A stretch of 64,000 bases of DNA from Comamonas odontotermitis (GCF_014207855.1 NZ_JACHKZ010000013.1:48342-112341); one strand, 5' to 3'; shown: positions 1-12,747, counted from the first letter of the stretch. Program-made: numbers and translations. The notes: a model not told the origin generated them from the sequence alone.

Positions 1-463
1 AGCCGGTGGCCTCTGCGCTGGCATTGTCCAGCTCAATGCAATCCACGGGGCATACGGGCAGGCACAGCTCGCAACCCGTACAGGCCTCGGCAATGATGGT
101 GTGCATGCGTTTGTTGGCACCCAGAATGGCGTCGGTGGGGCAGACCTTGATGCACAGGGTGCAGCCGATACACCAGTTTTCGTCGATGCGGGCGAGCACG
201 CGCGGCGCCTCTACACCATTGTCAGGGTTGAGTGGCAGCGCTGGCTGGCCAGTGATGGCCGCCAGGCGCGCGATGCCTTCCTCTCCACCGGGGGGGCACT
301 GGTTGATGGCCGCTGCACCGGCGGCAATGGCCTCGGCATAGCGGCGGCAATCAGGGTAGCCGCAGCGCGTGCACTGGGTCTGCGGCAGGGCCTGGTCAAT
401 GGCATCAATGAAAACAGCCAGCGCTGAGGCTGGCTGCTGGGGGGGAGGGAATGGATCGGTCAC
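1..463 (-). CDS. rnfB: RnfB-like electron transport ferredoxin, 5' part (runs off window start)
   Basis: The reading frame opens at a GTG at 463 and is still open at base 1, giving 154 codons of the N-terminal part. It has the RnfB arrangement: a first cluster motif C31-x2-C34-x4-C39-x16-C56, then two ferredoxin-type [4Fe-4S] motifs (C98/C101/C104/C108 and C128/C131/C134/C138). RnfB passes electrons within the membrane Rnf complex; in betaproteobacteria a shorter stand-alone RnfB-like ferredoxin without the N-terminal membrane helix is common, and this copy also lacks that helix. The GTG overlaps the phaZ stop codon in a GTGA junction, so translation is probably coupled. The missing 3' part prevents a firm choice between Rnf subunit and stand-alone ferredoxin. 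Confidence 0.85.
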   Translation of the reverse strand, partial: MTDPFPPPQQPASALAVFIDAIDQALPQTQCTRCGYPDCRRYAEAIAAGAAAINQCPPGGEEGIARLAAITGQPALPLNPDNGVEAPRVLARIDENWCIGCTLCIKVCPTDAILGANKRMHTIIAEACTGCELCLPVCPVDCIELDNASAEATG

Positions 464-1788
464 ACCGTTTGCAAGTTGCTCTGCTTGGAAACCGTGGATT
501 TTACCGTGCGGGCCTTGGCGGGGAGTTCACTATGGGCCAGGATGAAGTCCTTGAGCACAGGATAGACCATGTTGCGCCAGCGCTTGCCGCTGAAGATGCC
601 GTAGTGACCGGCGCCCTTGACCTCGAAGTGGCGGTTTCCCGATCCCTTGAGGCCGGTACACAGGTCGTGTGCAGCCTGGGTCTGGCCGGAGCCGGAGATG
701 TCGTCCAGTTCGCCTTCCACCGTCAGCAGCGCGGTGTACTGGATATCCTGCGGCCGCACGAGTTCTGCCACGCCTTCGGGCGAGCGCACCTGCCAGGTGC
801 CCTTGACGAGGGCGAAGTCCTGAAACACCGTCTTGAGCGTTTCCAGGTAATAGGCGGCATCCATGTCGAGCACGGCGTTGTACTCGTCATAGAACTGGCG
901 GTGGTGTTCTGCGCTTTCCTCATCGCCCTTGAGCAGGTCTTTGAAGTAGTCGTAGTGGCTCATCGCATGGCGGTCCGGGTTCATGCTGACAAAACCCATG
1001 TGCTGCAGGAAACCAGGGTAGACCTTGCGGCCGGCACCGGGGAAATTGGCAGGCACCGGGTAGATCACATTGTTTTCGAACCACTGGATATCGTGCGTGG
1101 TGGCCAGGTTGTTGACTGCGGTGGGCGAGCGGCGCGCATCGATCGGGCCGCCCATCATCGTCATCGACAATGGCGTCTGCTCTCCGCGGCTGGCCATCAG
1201 CGATACGGCGGCAAGCACGGGTACGGTAGGCTGGCAGACGCTCACCACATGGCAGGCGCCATAGATTTCCTGAATATGGCGGATGAAATCCTGCACATAG
1301 TTCACATAGTCATCCAGATGGAACTCTCCGGAGGACTGCGGCACCAGGCGGGCATTGGTCCAGTCAGTGATATAGACCTTGTGGCCTTCGAGCATGGTGC
1401 GCACCGTCTCGCGCAGCAAGGTGGCGTAGTGGCCCGACAGCGGAGCCACGATCAGCACAGCTGGCTGCCCCTTCATGGCGGTGAGGGTGGCTGGATCGTC
1501 TGAAAAGCGCTTGAAGCGGCGCAGTTCGCAAAATGGCTTGGTCAGCTCCACACGCTCGTGCACGGCAATGTCGTGGTCACCAGCGGTGATGGTGTTGATG
1601 TTGAATGCGGGTTTTTCGTAGTCCTTGCCCAGTCGGTAGAGCAGGTCAAAGCCCGCCGAAGCGCGTTGAACAGCGGTGGTCTGACTGACAGGCCACAGGG
1701 GATTGCTCAACATCTTGGATGTTGCATGCGCGTATTCGGCAAATGGCTCCATCAGGGCGCGCTGGGTTTCGTAGAGTTGGTACAGCAT
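460..1788 (-). CDS. phaZ: Intracellular poly(3-hydroxybutyrate) depolymerase
   Basis: This 442-residue alpha/beta hydrolase resembles the PhaZa1-type intracellular PHB depolymerases that mobilise storage granules in the cytoplasm. The N-terminus MLYQLYETQ and the segment HVVSVCQPT, with the candidate nucleophile Cys185, are typical: these enzymes use Cys instead of the lipase-box Ser. There is no signal peptide, consistent with an intracellular enzyme. An ATG nine codons further upstream is possible, but the ATG at 1788 follows a GGAG ribosome site at good spacing. The downstream rnfB-like gene overlaps the stop codon. The upstream 184 bp separate it from the alarmone synthetase gene on the same strand. 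Confidence 0.93.
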   Translation of the reverse strand: MLYQLYETQRALMEPFAEYAHATSKMLSNPLWPVSQTTAVQRASAGFDLLYRLGKDYEKPAFNINTITAGDHDIAVHERVELTKPFCELRRFKRFSDDPATLTAMKGQPAVLIVAPLSGHYATLLRETVRTMLEGHKVYITDWTNARLVPQSSGEFHLDDYVNYVQDFIRHIQEIYGACHVVSVCQPTVPVLAAVSLMASRGEQTPLSMTMMGGPIDARRSPTAVNNLATTHDIQWFENNVIYPVPANFPGAGRKVYPGFLQHMGFVSMNPDRHAMSHYDYFKDLLKGDEESAEHHRQFYDEYNAVLDMDAAYYLETLKTVFQDFALVKGTWQVRSPEGVAELVRPQDIQYTALLTVEGELDDISGSGQTQAAHDLCTGLKGSGNRHFEVKGAGHYGIFSGKRWRNMVYPVLKDFILAHSELPAKARTVKSTVSKQSNLQTV

Positions 1789-1972
1789 CAAAACTCCGTT
1801 AATGTTGCATCGCAATATAGCAGCACCGTGTTACGCCGAGAATCAAAATTTCTCAGCGTAAACACGGGTGGGGTGGTGCTTCTTGTGTAAACAAATGTTG
1901 TTGCCAGCTATGGATTGGCACGAGAGTAGGTGCCAACCCTGGGGTGCCAGGGTGGCAGTCGTTACGGTGCTT

Positions 1973-3046
1973 TCAGGCAGCGGTGCGCCGCGTGGGCTGG
2001 TGCAGTTCCAGCCACTCTTCGAACGCCTCGCGGGCGGAGTTGCGCAGGCTGCGGCGGAAACGCTGTTTGTCCTCCAGATAGAGGCAGTGGCGCATTACCG
2101 TGAACGGGTTGAAGCTGCTGCTGGGATAACGGTGCTGAAAATCGGCTTTGTAGTGGCGCGCCGTGGAAATATGCTTTTGCACCACGGCAAACAGCCAGGA
2201 TGCCTGGCGCACGCCGAAATCGTTGACCAGTTCGTCAATGAAGAACTCCACCTTCTGCGGATCGAAATCGTAACCGGGGAAATGGCGTTGTCCAAAAGCA
2301 ACAAACCCAAAGGCGTCGAGCGGCTCGTTGCCATCCAGATGGGGTGGAGGCGCAGTGTCGGCTTCGTCCTCAGGGTCTGCGCGCGACAGCGCCAGGGCCT
2401 GGTTGGTTTCGTTGCGGATCTGTAGGAACTCACGGTCCGCGAGCTCAAACAGGGCAGAGAGGATGTTGATGCGCCGTTTGAGATTGGTGGGAATCGACTT
2501 CTTGTATTTGATCTTGTGGTCCAGCTCGCTCCACGAGTCCTGGATGATGGTGCGAATCTGCAGCTCGAACGCTTGCTGGGCATACGCCTTGTGTTCCGAG
2601 AGCTGCGCCTGCTCATTGTTGAAGCGCAGATCCATGTGGATGCCCTTGTAGCCGAAATCGGATTCGGAATCCTCCATGGGGGCCGTCTTGTCGGTGATCT
2701 CGATCACGTCGAAGTATTCGCGCACCTTGGCCATGATGGCAGGCGGCTCATCCTCGTACAGGCACACCACACGCACGCCGATCAGGTCGGTGATGTAGTC
2801 GCCAATGGCGTAGCTCTCGGTGCGGTCTTCCAGCGCATTGCGGTATTTGCGCTTGAACTTGCGCACAGCCTCTTCAGCGTTTTTGACGCGGCATTCGATC
2901 TTGGCAATATTGACGCCGGGCAAGCCCTGAAGAATGGCTTCGATCAGCGCGTTGAACGAAGCGGCTGCCGCCTTGAGCGTTGGCAGGCGCTGGGCGTACT
3001 CGGCCAGGAACTCTTGTTTACGAAGTTCAAAATCATGAAATGGCAT
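1973..3046 (-). CDS. RelA/SpoT-domain (p)ppGpp synthetase, small alarmone synthetase type
   Basis: A 357-residue protein carrying a RelA/SpoT nucleotidyltransferase domain (about residues 40-200). Seen motifs are DLIGVRVVCLY (87-97), GYKGIHMDL (132-140) and ELQIRT (161-166), which match the synthetase core; the Glu of ExQxRT is the catalytic residue known in RelA. There is no HD hydrolase domain and no TGS/ACT region, so it should be a synthetase only. The remaining C-terminal half is helical and charged and I do not recognise it. Family members make (p)ppGpp from ATP and GDP/GTP. It lies 21 bp downstream of the AI-2E-family gene on the same strand and may be co-transcribed. Confidence 0.85.
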   Translation of the reverse strand: MPFHDFELRKQEFLAEYAQRLPTLKAAAASFNALIEAILQGLPGVNIAKIECRVKNAEEAVRKFKRKYRNALEDRTESYAIGDYITDLIGVRVVCLYEDEPPAIMAKVREYFDVIEITDKTAPMEDSESDFGYKGIHMDLRFNNEQAQLSEHKAYAQQAFELQIRTIIQDSWSELDHKIKYKKSIPTNLKRRINILSALFELADREFLQIRNETNQALALSRADPEDEADTAPPPHLDGNEPLDAFGFVAFGQRHFPGYDFDPQKVEFFIDELVNDFGVRQASWLFAVVQKHISTARHYKADFQHRYPSSSFNPFTVMRHCLYLEDKQRFRRSLRNSAREAFEEWLELHQPTRRTAA

Positions 3047-3067
3047 GCCAGGCTTTCAAGCGGCGTA

Positions 3068-4168
3068 TCAGTTTTGGTTGTCGGGCGGCGCCAGGCTGTC
3101 TGCGGGCACGCCGATCTGGGCCTGCGGTGCAAACAGATCCCACACTGCGATGAACAGGGCTGCAATCAGCGGGCCGATGACAAATCCGGTCAGCCCGAAC
3201 AGCGACAGGCCGCCCAGGGTAGAGATCAGAATCAGGTAATCGGGCATCTTGGTGTCCTTGCCCACCAGCAGGGGGCGCAGGATATTGTCCACCATGCCCA
3301 TGACACCTGCGCCATAGGCGGCCAGCACAATGCCTTGCCAATTTGCACCGGTTGCCAGGAAATAGATGGCGACAGGCGCCCACACGATGGCAGCTCCCAC
3401 CGCAGGCAGCAGTGACAGGAAAGCCATCACCACGCCCCACAGCAAGGCACCGTCAATGTCCAGAATCCAGAAAATGATGCCGCCCAGCGCACCCTGGGTT
3501 GCCGCAACGGCCAGGTTGCCTTTGACGGTGGCGCGCACCACCGTGATGAACTTTGCGCCCAGCTTTTGCTTGTGCGAATCGTCCAGCGGTACAGCAGCGT
3601 AGATCTTGCGCACCAGCACCTTGCCATCCCGCAGGAAGAAGAACAGCAGGTACAGCATGATGCAGAAGCTCACGAGAAAGCCCATGGTGTTCTGGCCGAT
3701 GGCCAGCACCTTGGTCGCCACGAACTGGCTGGCCTGTACCGAAATGCCGGAGATCTTTTCCTGAATGACCTTGGGGTCATTGAGGTTGAAGCGGGCCAGC
3801 AGATCAATCAGCCACTGGGGCAGGGCGTTGTAGATCTGCTGGAAATACTGGCCGAAATTCATCTGGCCGGTATGCACACGCTCATAGATCGCTGCAGACT
3901 CCTTGGCGAGCGAGATCGACAGCAGAATGAGGGGCAGAATCACCAGCACAAGGCACAGCGACAGCGTAATCAGGGCCGCGATAGTCGGGTATTTGGGGAA
4001 TTTGGCCGCAATCTTTTTGTGTAGAGGTGTAAACACAACAGCAAATATCACCCCCCAGAATACAGCCCCCTGGAAGGGGAACAGCACTGCAAAAAACGCA
4101 ATGGTGACGGCAATTAGCAGCAAGATAAATGCTTTGTCGTGAAGAGATCGGGTATTGAGCATCGCCAT
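3068..4168 (-). CDS. AI-2E/PerM family membrane transporter
   Basis: About 366 residues with many hydrophobic segments: a pair near the N-terminus (FILLLIAVTIAFFAVLFP and the next helix), one at about residue 70-90, and a cluster in the C-terminal half (for example NTMGFLVSFCIMLYLLFFFL). This is the pattern of the AI-2E/PerM (YdiK/PerM) inner-membrane family, whose members export small solutes or sodium. The substrate cannot be read from sequence. ATGs at 4168 and 4162 are both plausible starts with only a weak ribosome site; longer frames back to 4321 run into the divergent sucA promoter region and were rejected. Expression diverges from sucA. Confidence 0.88.
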   Translation of the reverse strand: MAMLNTRSLHDKAFILLLIAVTIAFFAVLFPFQGAVFWGVIFAVVFTPLHKKIAAKFPKYPTIAALITLSLCLVLVILPLILLSISLAKESAAIYERVHTGQMNFGQYFQQIYNALPQWLIDLLARFNLNDPKVIQEKISGISVQASQFVATKVLAIGQNTMGFLVSFCIMLYLLFFFLRDGKVLVRKIYAAVPLDDSHKQKLGAKFITVVRATVKGNLAVAATQGALGGIIFWILDIDGALLWGVVMAFLSLLPAVGAAIVWAPVAIYFLATGANWQGIVLAAYGAGVMGMVDNILRPLLVGKDTKMPDYLILISTLGGLSLFGLTGFVIGPLIAALFIAVWDLFAPQAQIGVPADSLAPPDNQN

Positions 4169-4408
4169 TTCGCCAAAATTAGATAGCGCAAATGTATCTG
4201 ACTTGGCGGGTTCGTAGCGTCGTCCAAAGTAGATGCTTGGTGCGCCTGACCCCTGGCCGGACGATATGGGCCGAAAGTGGCACAATACCCCCCGTTCGGC
4301 CCTTCCCAGCCACAGTCGCATCCGCCAACCGGTTCAGCCGTGTCGCGGAAGGTTGTTTATATGCACCAGCTAATGCTTTCCAGAGGAAAGCGGAGGTCAG
4401 CGGAGAAA

Positions 4409-7288
<2,880 letters not shown>

Positions 7289-7330
7289 GCACTCAGACAG
7301 CTCTTATCAACGAACACAGAAAGCATTTTT

Positions 7331-8590
7331 ATGGCAATCGTAGAAGTCAAAGTTCCTCAGCTGTCCGAGTCGGTCGCTGAGGCCACCATGCTCAATTGGA
7401 AGAAGAAGGCCGGCGAAGCCGTTGCAGCCGACGAAATCCTGATCGAGATCGAGACCGACAAGGTCGTTCTGGAAGTGCCCGCACCGGCTGCCGGTGTGCT
7501 CGCCGAGATCGTGCAAGGCGACGGCGCCACCGTGGTGGCCGACCAACTGATCGCCAAGATCGATACCGAAGCCGTGGCTGGCGCTGCAGCAGCGCCAGCT
7601 GCTGCCCCTGCACAGGCCGCTGCCGCACCGGCACCGGCTGCAGCCCCTGCCGCCACCGGCGGCAACAAGGGTGATGTGGCCATGCCTGCAGCTGCCAAGC
7701 TGCTGGCAGACAACAACCTGCCAGTGGGCGCGGTTGCTGGTTCCGGCAAGGATGGCCGTGTGACCAAGGGTGACGTGTTGGCTGCTGTGGCCGGGGGCGT
7801 CAAGTCCACCGCTGCGGTGATTCCTACCGGCGTACCTGCCAAGTCGCTGCCGCAAGTGGCATCGCCTGCTGGTTCGCAAGACCTGGGCGAGCGCCCAGAG
7901 CAGCGCGTGCCGATGAGCCGTCTGCGTGCCCGTATCGCTGAGCGTCTGCTGCAATCGCAGTCGACCAACGCCATCCTGACCACGTTCAACGAAGTGAACA
8001 TGGCTCCCGTGATGGCGCTGCGCAAGAAGTTCCAGGACGACTTCACCAAGGAACATGGTGTCAAGCTGGGTTTCATGTCCTTCTTCGTGAAGGCGGCAGT
8101 GCATGCGCTCAAGAAGTACCCCGTGCTGAACGCATCGGTCGATGGCACCGACATCATCTACCACGGTTACTTCGACATCGGTATCGCCGTGGGCTCGCCA
8201 CGCGGCCTGGTGGTGCCCATCCTGCGCAATGCCGACCAGATGAGCTTTGCCGACATCGAGAAGAAGATTGCCGAATTCGGCAAGAAGGCTGCAGACGGCA
8301 AGCTGGGCATTGAAGACATGACCGGCGGCACGTTCTCCATCTCCAATGGCGGTACCTTCGGCTCGATGATGTCCACCCCCATCATCAACCCGCCTCAATC
8401 GGCCATTCTGGGCGTGCACGCCACCAAGGACCGTGCCGTGGTGGAGAACGGCCAGGTGGTGGTTCGTCCGATGAACTACTTCGCCATGTCGTACGACCAC
8501 CGCATCATCGACGGCCGCGAAGCCGTGCTGGGCCTGGTCGCCATGAAGGATGCGCTGGAAGACCCATCGCGTCTGCTGTTCGACCTGTAA
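7331..8590 (+). CDS. sucB: 2-oxoglutarate dehydrogenase E2, dihydrolipoyl succinyltransferase
   Basis: A 419-residue E2 core subunit. In order: one lipoyl domain (about 1-77) with the lipoylated Lys44 in [10 protein letters not shown]; an Ala/Pro-rich linker (about 80-115); a peripheral-subunit-binding domain (about 115-155, [12 protein letters not shown] to GDVLAAV); and the acyltransferase domain with the catalytic [12 protein letters not shown] (His390, Asp394). It transfers the succinyl group from the lipoyl arm to CoA and builds the cubic core of the complex. The gene starts 42 bp after sucA. The Ala/Pro linker is simple sequence and is the most variable part between relatives. Confidence 0.98.
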   Translation: MAIVEVKVPQLSESVAEATMLNWKKKAGEAVAADEILIEIETDKVVLEVPAPAAGVLAEIVQGDGATVVADQLIAKIDTEAVAGAAAAPAAAPAQAAAAPAPAAAPAATGGNKGDVAMPAAAKLLADNNLPVGAVAGSGKDGRVTKGDVLAAVAGGVKSTAAVIPTGVPAKSLPQVASPAGSQDLGERPEQRVPMSRLRARIAERLLQSQSTNAILTTFNEVNMAPVMALRKKFQDDFTKEHGVKLGFMSFFVKAAVHALKKYPVLNASVDGTDIIYHGYFDIGIAVGSPRGLVVPILRNADQMSFADIEKKIAEFGKKAADGKLGIEDMTGGTFSISNGGTFGSMMSTPIINPPQSAILGVHATKDRAVVENGQVVVRPMNYFAMSYDHRIIDGREAVLGLVAMKDALEDPSRLLFDL

Positions 8591-8608
8591 TCAGGCAGTC
8601 GGCTCGTC

Positions 8609-9115
8609 ATGGCGCGTGTCTTGGTGATAGCGGCCTCTGCGCTGGTGCTTGCTGCGTGCGGCGCCACACGTCCTGCCAAGGACGTGACTGCGCAGAGCTG
8701 GAGCGGGGATTACCGTTTCCAGTGGCAGGCCAACACCCAGGCGATGCGCCGTGGCTTGCCCGCACCCGAGAAGGTGCAGATACGCCCGGTGACCGCGGTA
8801 TCCGTCAAGGATGTGCCAGGTGCCAGGCTGGACAATGGCCCGCAATGGGCCATTTCGTTTGTGGGCGAGGCGGGCAAGCCGCTGCCGCTCAGGCCTTTCA
8901 AGGCAGACGGCTACCGGGATTTCGGCTGGGAGCAGCAACGCGCCAGCGGGCAGATCGCGTGTCTGGAGTCGGGCGCGTTCATGTTTCTGTGCCGCGTGCC
9001 TGCAGGAGCCACGGTTTCGTTTGGCCGTTCGGACGATGAGCAACTGACAAGCAAGACAGGCCTGTTTGGTGTGATCCTGCACCAGGGCAGTTTTGAACTA
9101 ACACCATTGGAATAA
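8609..9115 (+). CDS. Predicted lipoprotein of unknown function between sucB and lpd
   Basis: 168 residues beginning with a short type II signal peptide; the lipobox LAAC puts the lipidated Cys at residue 17, so the product should be membrane-anchored on the periplasmic side. The rest is soluble, with no motif I recognise. It sits 18 bp after sucB and 2 bp before lpd, so it is transcribed and probably translationally coupled with the 2-oxoglutarate dehydrogenase genes, although a periplasmic lipoprotein has no obvious part in a cytoplasmic complex. I do not assign a function. The frame is well supported by spacing and by codon use like that of its neighbours. Confidence 0.8.
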   Translation: MARVLVIAASALVLAACGATRPAKDVTAQSWSGDYRFQWQANTQAMRRGLPAPEKVQIRPVTAVSVKDVPGARLDNGPQWAISFVGEAGKPLPLRPFKADGYRDFGWEQQRASGQIACLESGAFMFLCRVPAGATVSFGRSDDEQLTSKTGLFGVILHQGSFELTPLE

Positions 9116-9117
9116 TC

Positions 9118-10545
9118 ATGAGCAAGCAATTTGATGTCGTCGTGATCGGCGGCGGCCCCGGTGGCTATGTGGCCGCCATCCGTGCAGCGCAACTGGGCAT
9201 GGCCGTGGCCTGTATCGACGAGTGGAAGAACGCCGCTGGCGGCCCCGCTCTGGGCGGCACCTGCACCAACGTAGGCTGCATTCCATCGAAGGCGCTGCTG
9301 CAGTCGTCCGAATATTTCGAGCACGCCACGCACAGCTTTGCCGACCACGGCATCTCCACCGGCAAGGTGGCCATGGACGTGGCCAAGATGATCGCCCGCA
9401 AGGACGGCGTCGTGAAGCAGAACAACGACGGTATCCAGTACCTGTTCAAGAAGAACAAGGTCACCTTCTTCCATGGCCGCGGCTCCTTTGTGAAGGCGGT
9501 CGATGGTGGCTACGAAATCAAGGTGGCTGGCAAGGAAGAAGAATCCATCACCGGCAAGCAGATCATTGTTGCCACGGGCTCCAACGCCCGCGCGCTGCCT
9601 GGCGTGCCTTTTGATGAAGACAAGATCCTGTCGAACGATGGCGCGCTGCGCCTGGGCGCTACGCCCAAGAAGCTGGGCCTGATCGGCGCTGGCGTGATCG
9701 GCCTGGAAATGGGCTCGGTCTGGCGCCGTCTGGGCACCGAAGTGACGGTGCTCGAAGGCATGGACAAGTTCCTGCCCACCGTGGACGAGCAAATCGCCAA
9801 GGAAGCAAAGAAGGCTTTCGACAAGCAGGGCCTCAAGATCGAGCTGGGCGTGAAGGTTGGCGAGGTCAAGACCGACAAGAAGGGCGTGAACATCAGCTAC
9901 ACCAACGCCAAGGGCGAGGCCCAGCAGCTGGAAGTGGACAAGCTGATCGTGTCGATCGGCCGCGTGGCCAACACCATTGGCCTCAACCCCGAAGCCGTGG
10001 GCATCAAGCTCGACGAGCGAGGTGCGATTGTGGTCGATGACGACTGCAAGACCAACCTGCCAGGCGTGTGGGCGGTGGGCGATGTGGTGCGCGGCCCGAT
10101 GCTGGCGCACAAGGCCGAAGAAGAGGGCGTTGCCGTGGCCGAGCGTATCGCTGGCCAGCACGGCCATGTGAACTTTGCTACGCTGCCTTCGGTGATCTAC
10201 ACCAGCCCTGAAGTGGCATGGGTGGGGCGCACCGAGCAGCAGCTCAAGGCCGACGGCGTGGCGTACAAGGCCGGCACCTTCCCGTTCCTGGCCAATGGCC
10301 GCGCCCGCGCTCTGGGCGACACGACCGGCATGGTCAAGTTCCTGGCCGATGCCACAACCGACGAAATCCTGGGCGTGCATATGGTAGGCCCGATGGTGTC
10401 GGAGCTGATCTCCGAAGCCGTGGTGGCGATGGAGTTCAAGGCATCGAGCGAAGATATCGCTCGTATCTGCCACGCCCACCCATCGCTGTCGGAATCGACC
10501 AAGGAAGCGGCTCTGGCTGTGGACAAGCGCACCTTGAACTTCTGA
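9118..10545 (+). CDS. lpd: Dihydrolipoyl dehydrogenase (E3)
   Basis: A 475-residue FAD flavoprotein that reoxidises dihydrolipoyl groups of the 2-oxoglutarate dehydrogenase E2 with NAD+. Visible are the N-terminal FAD motif VVIGGGPGGYVAAIRAAQLG, the redox disulfide in GGTCTNVGCIPSK (Cys49/Cys54), the NAD-binding GAGVIGLEMGSVW and the C-terminal HAHPSLSE with the catalytic His. Its place as last gene of sucA-sucB-orf-lpd indicates the partner complex; the same E3 may also serve other 2-oxoacid dehydrogenases. A hairpin at 10623-10661 lies between it and zapE. Confidence 0.98.
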   Translation: MSKQFDVVVIGGGPGGYVAAIRAAQLGMAVACIDEWKNAAGGPALGGTCTNVGCIPSKALLQSSEYFEHATHSFADHGISTGKVAMDVAKMIARKDGVVKQNNDGIQYLFKKNKVTFFHGRGSFVKAVDGGYEIKVAGKEEESITGKQIIVATGSNARALPGVPFDEDKILSNDGALRLGATPKKLGLIGAGVIGLEMGSVWRRLGTEVTVLEGMDKFLPTVDEQIAKEAKKAFDKQGLKIELGVKVGEVKTDKKGVNISYTNAKGEAQQLEVDKLIVSIGRVANTIGLNPEAVGIKLDERGAIVVDDDCKTNLPGVWAVGDVVRGPMLAHKAEEEGVAVAERIAGQHGHVNFATLPSVIYTSPEVAWVGRTEQQLKADGVAYKAGTFPFLANGRARALGDTTGMVKFLADATTDEILGVHMVGPMVSELISEAVVAMEFKASSEDIARICHAHPSLSESTKEAALAVDKRTLNF

Positions 10546-10622
10546 TCCAGACCCTCAGCCCTGCGATGACTTTTCGAGCGTCGCCCGGTTGAGAGATGGA
10601 AGCATCAGAAGTTTGACGAAAA

Positions 10623-10661
10623 ATAGCCTCTACCGCTTGCTCAATGCGCGGTAGGGGCTAT
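10623..10661. terminator. Hairpin between lpd and zapE
   Basis: Two 14-base arms (ATAGCCTCTACCGC at 10623-10636 and its near-exact complement at 10648-10661, with one G-T pair) enclose an 11-base loop. On the plus strand the hairpin is followed only by GTAATTTAT; on the minus strand it is followed by a run of five T. It may end lpd transcripts weakly. Direction is uncertain. Confidence 0.45.
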
Positions 10662-10692
10662 GTAATTTATAGCAATAGAGACTGAGACATCC

Positions 10693-11796
10693 ATGGGCAC
10701 CGCGGTAAGAGATGCATACGAGGCCGAGATTGCGGCCAAAGGTTTTCACAGCGATCCGGCGCAGCTGCGCGCGGTCGATGCCTTGCAGCGCTGTGCCGAT
10801 GAATGGGAACAGTACAAAAGCAAGCGCTCCAACGCACTCAAAAAGCTGATCAACCACCCCGATATTCCCAAGGGCGTCTACATGTATGGCGGCGTGGGCC
10901 GGGGCAAGAGCTTTCTGATGGATTGCTTCTTCAACGCTGTGCCCATCCGGCGCAAGGTGCGGCTGCACTTTCATGAGTTCATGCGCGAAGTGCAGCGCGA
11001 GCTCACCCTGCTCAAAGGTACGCAGGATCCGCTGGATGTTCTGGGCGCGCAGATTGCCAAGAAGTACAAGCTGATTTGTTTTGACGAGTTTCACGTGGCG
11101 GACATCACCGATGCGATGATCCTCTACCGCCTGCTGCTGGCGCTGTTCGACAATGGCGTGGGCTTTGTCACCACCTCCAACTTCAAGCCTGACGATCTGT
11201 ACCCCGATGGGCTGCACCGCGACCGCATCCTGCCCGCAATTGAACTGCTCAATGCGCGCATGGAAATCGTCAATGTGGACAACGGCACTGACTACCGCCG
11301 CCGTACCCTGGAGAAGGTCACCCTCTACCACTGTCCATTGGGCCCGGAGGCAGACCAGGCCATGCAGGAGGCGTTCAACCAGCTGGCCGAAGTGCCGGAC
11401 GAAAAGCCCGTGTTCAAGATCGAATCGCGCGAGTTGCGCCCGCTGCGCCGTGCGGGAGGGGTGATCTGGTTCGATTTTCATGAGCTGTGCGTGAACCCGC
11501 GCTCGCAAAACGACTATCTGGAACTGGCGAGCCAGTTCCACACGGTTTTGCTGTCCAATGTGCCCTATATGCCCGTCAACATGGCATCGCCCGCGCGGCG
11601 CTTTACATGGCTGGTGGACGTGCTGTATGACCGCCGGGTCAAGCTCATCCTGTCTGCTGCGGTGCCGCCCGAACAGCTGTACACCGAAGGGCCGTTGGTA
11701 CATGAGTTTCCGCGTACTGTCTCACGCCTCAATGAAATGCAGTCGCAGGAATACCTGACGCTGGAGCGGCGCGTGGTGGACACGGCCCTGACCTGA
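10693..11796 (+). CDS. zapE: Cell division protein ZapE (AFG1-family ATPase)
   Basis: A 367-residue P-loop ATPase of the AFG1/ZapE family. The Walker A motif is GGVGRGKS (66-73) and the Walker B region is LICFDEFHVADITDAM; the segment YLLLALF-DNGVGFVTTSNFKP is also typical. In E. coli ZapE binds FtsZ and helps constriction under some growth conditions; the family is related to mitochondrial Afg1. The gene stands alone after lpd, with 147 bp between them, and is followed after 11 bp by a secreted coiled-coil protein gene. Confidence 0.93.
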   Translation: MGTAVRDAYEAEIAAKGFHSDPAQLRAVDALQRCADEWEQYKSKRSNALKKLINHPDIPKGVYMYGGVGRGKSFLMDCFFNAVPIRRKVRLHFHEFMREVQRELTLLKGTQDPLDVLGAQIAKKYKLICFDEFHVADITDAMILYRLLLALFDNGVGFVTTSNFKPDDLYPDGLHRDRILPAIELLNARMEIVNVDNGTDYRRRTLEKVTLYHCPLGPEADQAMQEAFNQLAEVPDEKPVFKIESRELRPLRRAGGVIWFDFHELCVNPRSQNDYLELASQFHTVLLSNVPYMPVNMASPARRFTWLVDVLYDRRVKLILSAAVPPEQLYTEGPLVHEFPRTVSRLNEMQSQEYLTLERRVVDTALT

Positions 11797-11807
11797 AAGT
11801 GTAAACG

Positions 11808-12515
11808 ATGAACGCAAGCTTGAAACTGCTCGGTGCTGTATTGCTGGTTGCCTGCGCTGTGGGATCTGCCCAGGCCGCAGAAATGGATGCGGCCGAGCGC
11901 CAGGCTGCGCGTGCGGAAATATCCAGGGAGCGCGCAGCCAACGACAAACAGCTCGCAGACAATGAAAAGATCTGCTACCAGCACTTTGCAGTCACGGACT
12001 GCCTGAAAAAGGTACGGAGCGAGGCCAATCACCGCGACCGCGAACTGCGTCAGCGTGAGCTGGCCATCAACGCAGATGAACGGGCCGAGCGAACCGCCAA
12101 ACAGCGCGGAGCCCGCGAAAAGAAGCAGGCCGAGTTCGATGCCAAGCACCGCAACGACGGTGCCGACAGCGGCGCCTTGAACAAGGAAGACCTGGAGCAG
12201 CGCCAGCGCGAACACGAAGCCCAGGCGGCTAGCCGCAGCAAGAAGCCAGCCCGCAGTCCGCAGGAAATTGAAGCGGAGCAGCAACGCCGCCAGCATGACG
12301 CCGCGCAGCGCGCCACGCAGCACGAGCAAAAGCTCGGCAGCAAGCAGCGGGCCCAGCAGCGCCGGGCCGCAGAGGAGGGCGACAATGTGGAGCAGGCGCG
12401 CCAGGAATACGATGCCAAGCAGCAGGACGCGGCCAAACGCCAGGCAGAGCACGCCCGCCGCATGCAGGAGCAGAGCAAATCGCGCAAGGCAGCGCCATTG
12501 CCAGTGCCGGAATGA
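11808..12515 (+). CDS. Secreted, highly charged coiled-coil protein of unknown function
   Basis: 235 residues with a Sec signal peptide ending at AQA (residue 23) and a mature part extremely rich in Ala, Arg, Glu, Gln and Lys, for instance repeated AERQAARAEISRERAAND-like and QQRRQHDAAQR-like segments. It is predicted to be almost entirely helical coiled coil. Two Cys (in ICYQHF and DCLKK) near the start of the mature region could form a disulfide. Similar short Lys/Arg/Glu-rich exported proteins occur in Comamonadaceae without known role. The frame opens 11 bp after zapE, so the two genes probably share a transcript. Confidence 0.75.
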   Translation: MNASLKLLGAVLLVACAVGSAQAAEMDAAERQAARAEISRERAANDKQLADNEKICYQHFAVTDCLKKVRSEANHRDRELRQRELAINADERAERTAKQRGAREKKQAEFDAKHRNDGADSGALNKEDLEQRQREHEAQAASRSKKPARSPQEIEAEQQRRQHDAAQRATQHEQKLGSKQRAQQRRAAEEGDNVEQARQEYDAKQQDAAKRQAEHARRMQEQSKSRKAAPLPVPE

Positions 12516-12586
12516 GCATCTTCTGCCCCGTGCGGCTGCGGCGCCACGTCCAAGGCATGCCTGCACGAGGCTGGGGCGAGCGGTAA

Positions 12587-12747
12587 AGGATCCCCTGCAA
12601 AACTCGCTGCCGTGGTCTGAACGCGGTCTCGGGCGATCCGCTGCGTTGTCTTCCTCGGCAATAGCTACGGCTCGCCTTCAAAAGACGCCTTGCGGCTCAT
12701 CCCGATCCGCGTCCATCCCATCTGGCGAGGGTTCTGCAGAGGTTCCT
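12587..12747. repeat. Imperfect inverted-repeat element, possible diverged relative of the 27.5/56.9 kb repeats
   Basis: The ends pair imperfectly: AGGATCCCCTGCAAAACTCG at the left matches the reverse complement of GGGTTCTGCAGAGGTTCCT at the right in most positions. The interior has CTGCGTTGTCTTCCTCGGCA followed by ATAGC, which resembles the CTGCGTCGTTGCAAATCCTCG...CAATAGC block of the repeat near 57.05 kb. It could be a third, strongly diverged family member or an independent element; relationship is tentative. Confidence 0.4.
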
